DNA from: Dactylorhiza incarnata
Lineage: Eukaryota > Streptophyta > Magnoliopsida > Asparagales > Orchidaceae
Direction of reading: 5' to 3'
Assembly (NCBI GenBank): GCA_033032865.1
Contig: JAWHQI010000009.1
Location: forward strand, 13,658,001 to 13,722,000
Length of the DNA: 64,000 bases
Made by a program: the position numbers and the translations under genes
Part shown: positions 62,750 to 64,000 of the stretch, piece after piece
Numbering within the stretch: the first letter of the stretch is position 1
Layout: every line of letters begins with the position of its first letter
The notes under the pieces: model-generated
What the model was told of the DNA's origin: nothing
What the model saw: only the letters and a program-made list of their open reading frames with translations
Database searches by the model: none

Positions 62750-63168
62750 TACTATGTTGAGCATACGTGTTCCAAATCGACTTTCGTCAGTTGCATTAGA
62801 CTCGTATAGTTGATACGAGTGCAATAGAACTCGTTTCATCTCGATTCGATGTCGTTAAGATAAAACTATCATTTTGAGTATCGTAGCGCGTCACGATGAT
62901 GCCGTTTTAGTATATTGAGCATACATGCTCTGAATCGACTCCTGCCAGTTGCATTAAATATGAGTACAATGGAACTTGTTTTGTTCTAATCCGAGGTCAT
63001 TTGGAGAAAGTGACCATTTTGAGTGTCATAACGCGTCACGACGCCGCCATTTTAGTATATTGAGCATACGTGCTCCGAATCGACTTCCGCAGTTGCATTA
63101 GACTCGTATAGTTGATACAAGTGCAACAGAACTTGTTTCATTCCGATCTGAGGTCATTTGGAGAAAGT
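62750..63168. repeat. Degenerate tandem repeat, 145-158-bp units
   Basis: Three copies starting at TTGAGCATACGTG-type words (62,757; 62,915; 63,060) share AATCGACTTC, GTTGCATTA, GAGGTCATTTGGAGAAAGTG and CGCGTCACGA. The first and third also share CTCGTATAGTTGATAC. The last is truncated where TGTTGGGAAAAACCCC begins. Confidence 0.8.
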
Positions 63169-64000
63169 GTTGGGAAAAACCCCTTTGATTTAACTTAAAC
63201 AAATTCACTAAAAGTGTTTTTATCTCTTAGGATTGAATTACCCATTGTATAGTGAGGGTAATCTAGTCATTAGATGTCTTAGGATATCACACTCTACCTA
63301 GTGTGTTAAGACCAAATCAAGAGAAGCAAAATTTGGACAAAGTTAACATTTACGTCGAATAGAACTCGACGCAACGTCAAGTTATTGTCGATGCTACTCT
63401 GACTAGAAGTCCAAGTAGTTTACCCCTCTGTCGAAGTAATCCAAGTCTACGTTATGTTGAATAGATATAGACGCAGAAGCCATGGACCTGTCGAAGTACT
63501 TGGAGAATTCGACACAACTTTTACTTCAACTCGGTGCAGAAGGAAGAATCTATCGAAGCAATCTAAAGTCGACACAACGTCGATTTCATCTCAACGCAGA
63601 TAATGAAACTCAGAGCCAAACCTTCAACTCGGCGGTTACGACGATAGGGTATCGATGCAATGTCGACTAGCAGAGTTCATTCAGAGCAAGGATGAATTTG
63701 AAGCTGCTCCTACAAGAACTCGATGGTGTGTCGATAAGAGAGGAAGAGAACTCGACGCTACATCGAATACAGTCTGAAAAGGGAAACCTTTTCAGCTATC
63801 ATTTTGGACCCTCTCTCATGGCCCACCTCTCTCAAGACCGTTCTCCAACGGATCCTTAATTACCTCAAATGGAATGAAGAATTAACAGAGGACAGAGAAA
63901 AACTTTCCTGGAAACAAGCTTTATGTTGGTGGACGGGTCGGGAATTAAAGAAGGAAAGAAGAAGTAAATGTCCAGACAAAAATATCTTTTTAGGTCTCAC
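63169..64000. other. LTR-like sequence with TCGACGC words, then unassigned
   Basis: Starts TGTTGGGAAAAACCCC, like a copia LTR. It contains repeated CTCGACGC/GTCGAC words at about 63,350-63,770, the same word class as in the copia F LTR, but no extended similarity to it. 63,780-64,000 shows no assignable coding sequence before the window ends. A truncated copia LTR is likely but not proven. Confidence 0.4.

Overview
This is a repeat-dominated window of a seed-plant (most likely flowering-plant) nuclear genome. The evidence is spliced eukaryotic exon remnants, plant-type Ty1/copia and Ty3/gypsy retrotransposons primed from tRNA-Met, PIF/Harbinger, Mutator/FAR1-like and hAT elements, Au-like and 5S-bearing (Cassandra-like) short elements, and an RTE-clade LINE. 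I see no intact host gene, no functional RNA gene and nothing bacterial. Everything was read by eye; no database search was possible.

Layout. 1-3,301: decayed copia element (A). 3,530-4,960: long promoter-bearing LTR-like module with splice signals, homologous to the outer part of the LTR at 21,388-22,082 on the other strand. 6,200-6,502: Cassandra-like repeat with a 5S rRNA-derived segment. 6,810-8,330: 5' part of a second copia (B). 8,672-22,512, and probably on to 27,269: dispersed minus-strand exons of a decayed host gene. Its introns and exons hold a PIF/Harbinger transposon (9,058-12,378), an RTE LINE (12,780-13,725), a TIR-type element with a captured plastid-protein first exon (14,087-15,135), a gypsy element (15,900-22,082) and a copia (C, 22,513-27,167). 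The gypsy element itself contains a truncated copia LTR, a pair of tRNA-promoter-like foldback elements, and an hAT MITE inside one foldback.

28,107-33,134: copia D, almost intact, with identical 78-bp LTRs and gag-pol split only by a one-base offset at a run of seven G. 33,850-34,035: full SINE with target-site duplication (TSD). 35,131-38,577: candidate Mutator-like element with a FAR1/OTU-type gene remnant and a captured host first exon. 38,655-39,286: non-autonomous hAT full of palindromes. 41,605-49,665: copia E with 1.12-kb LTRs. 50,516-62,640: a gypsy RNase H/integrase relic split by the 10.65-kb Sirevirus-like copia F (50,819-61,469; exact TSD CCAAC). F has young LTRs, a deleted reverse transcriptase, and a long third ORF between pol and the 3' LTR. 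That ORF is preceded by a TATA box and an array of the same TCGACGC words found in the F LTRs. 62,750-63,168: degenerate tandem repeat.

Working together: the only module groups with coordinated function are the retrotransposon cassettes (gag, protease, integrase, RT, RNase H) and the Harbinger gene pair. Copia D is the best candidate for recent autonomous activity. Copia F looks recently moved but lacks RT, so it probably used enzymes from a relative. The most unusual observations are the possible internal LTR-like promoter of the F third ORF, the exchange of 5S-type and tRNA-type Pol III modules within otherwise homologous repeats, and the reconstructable skeleton of the host gene.
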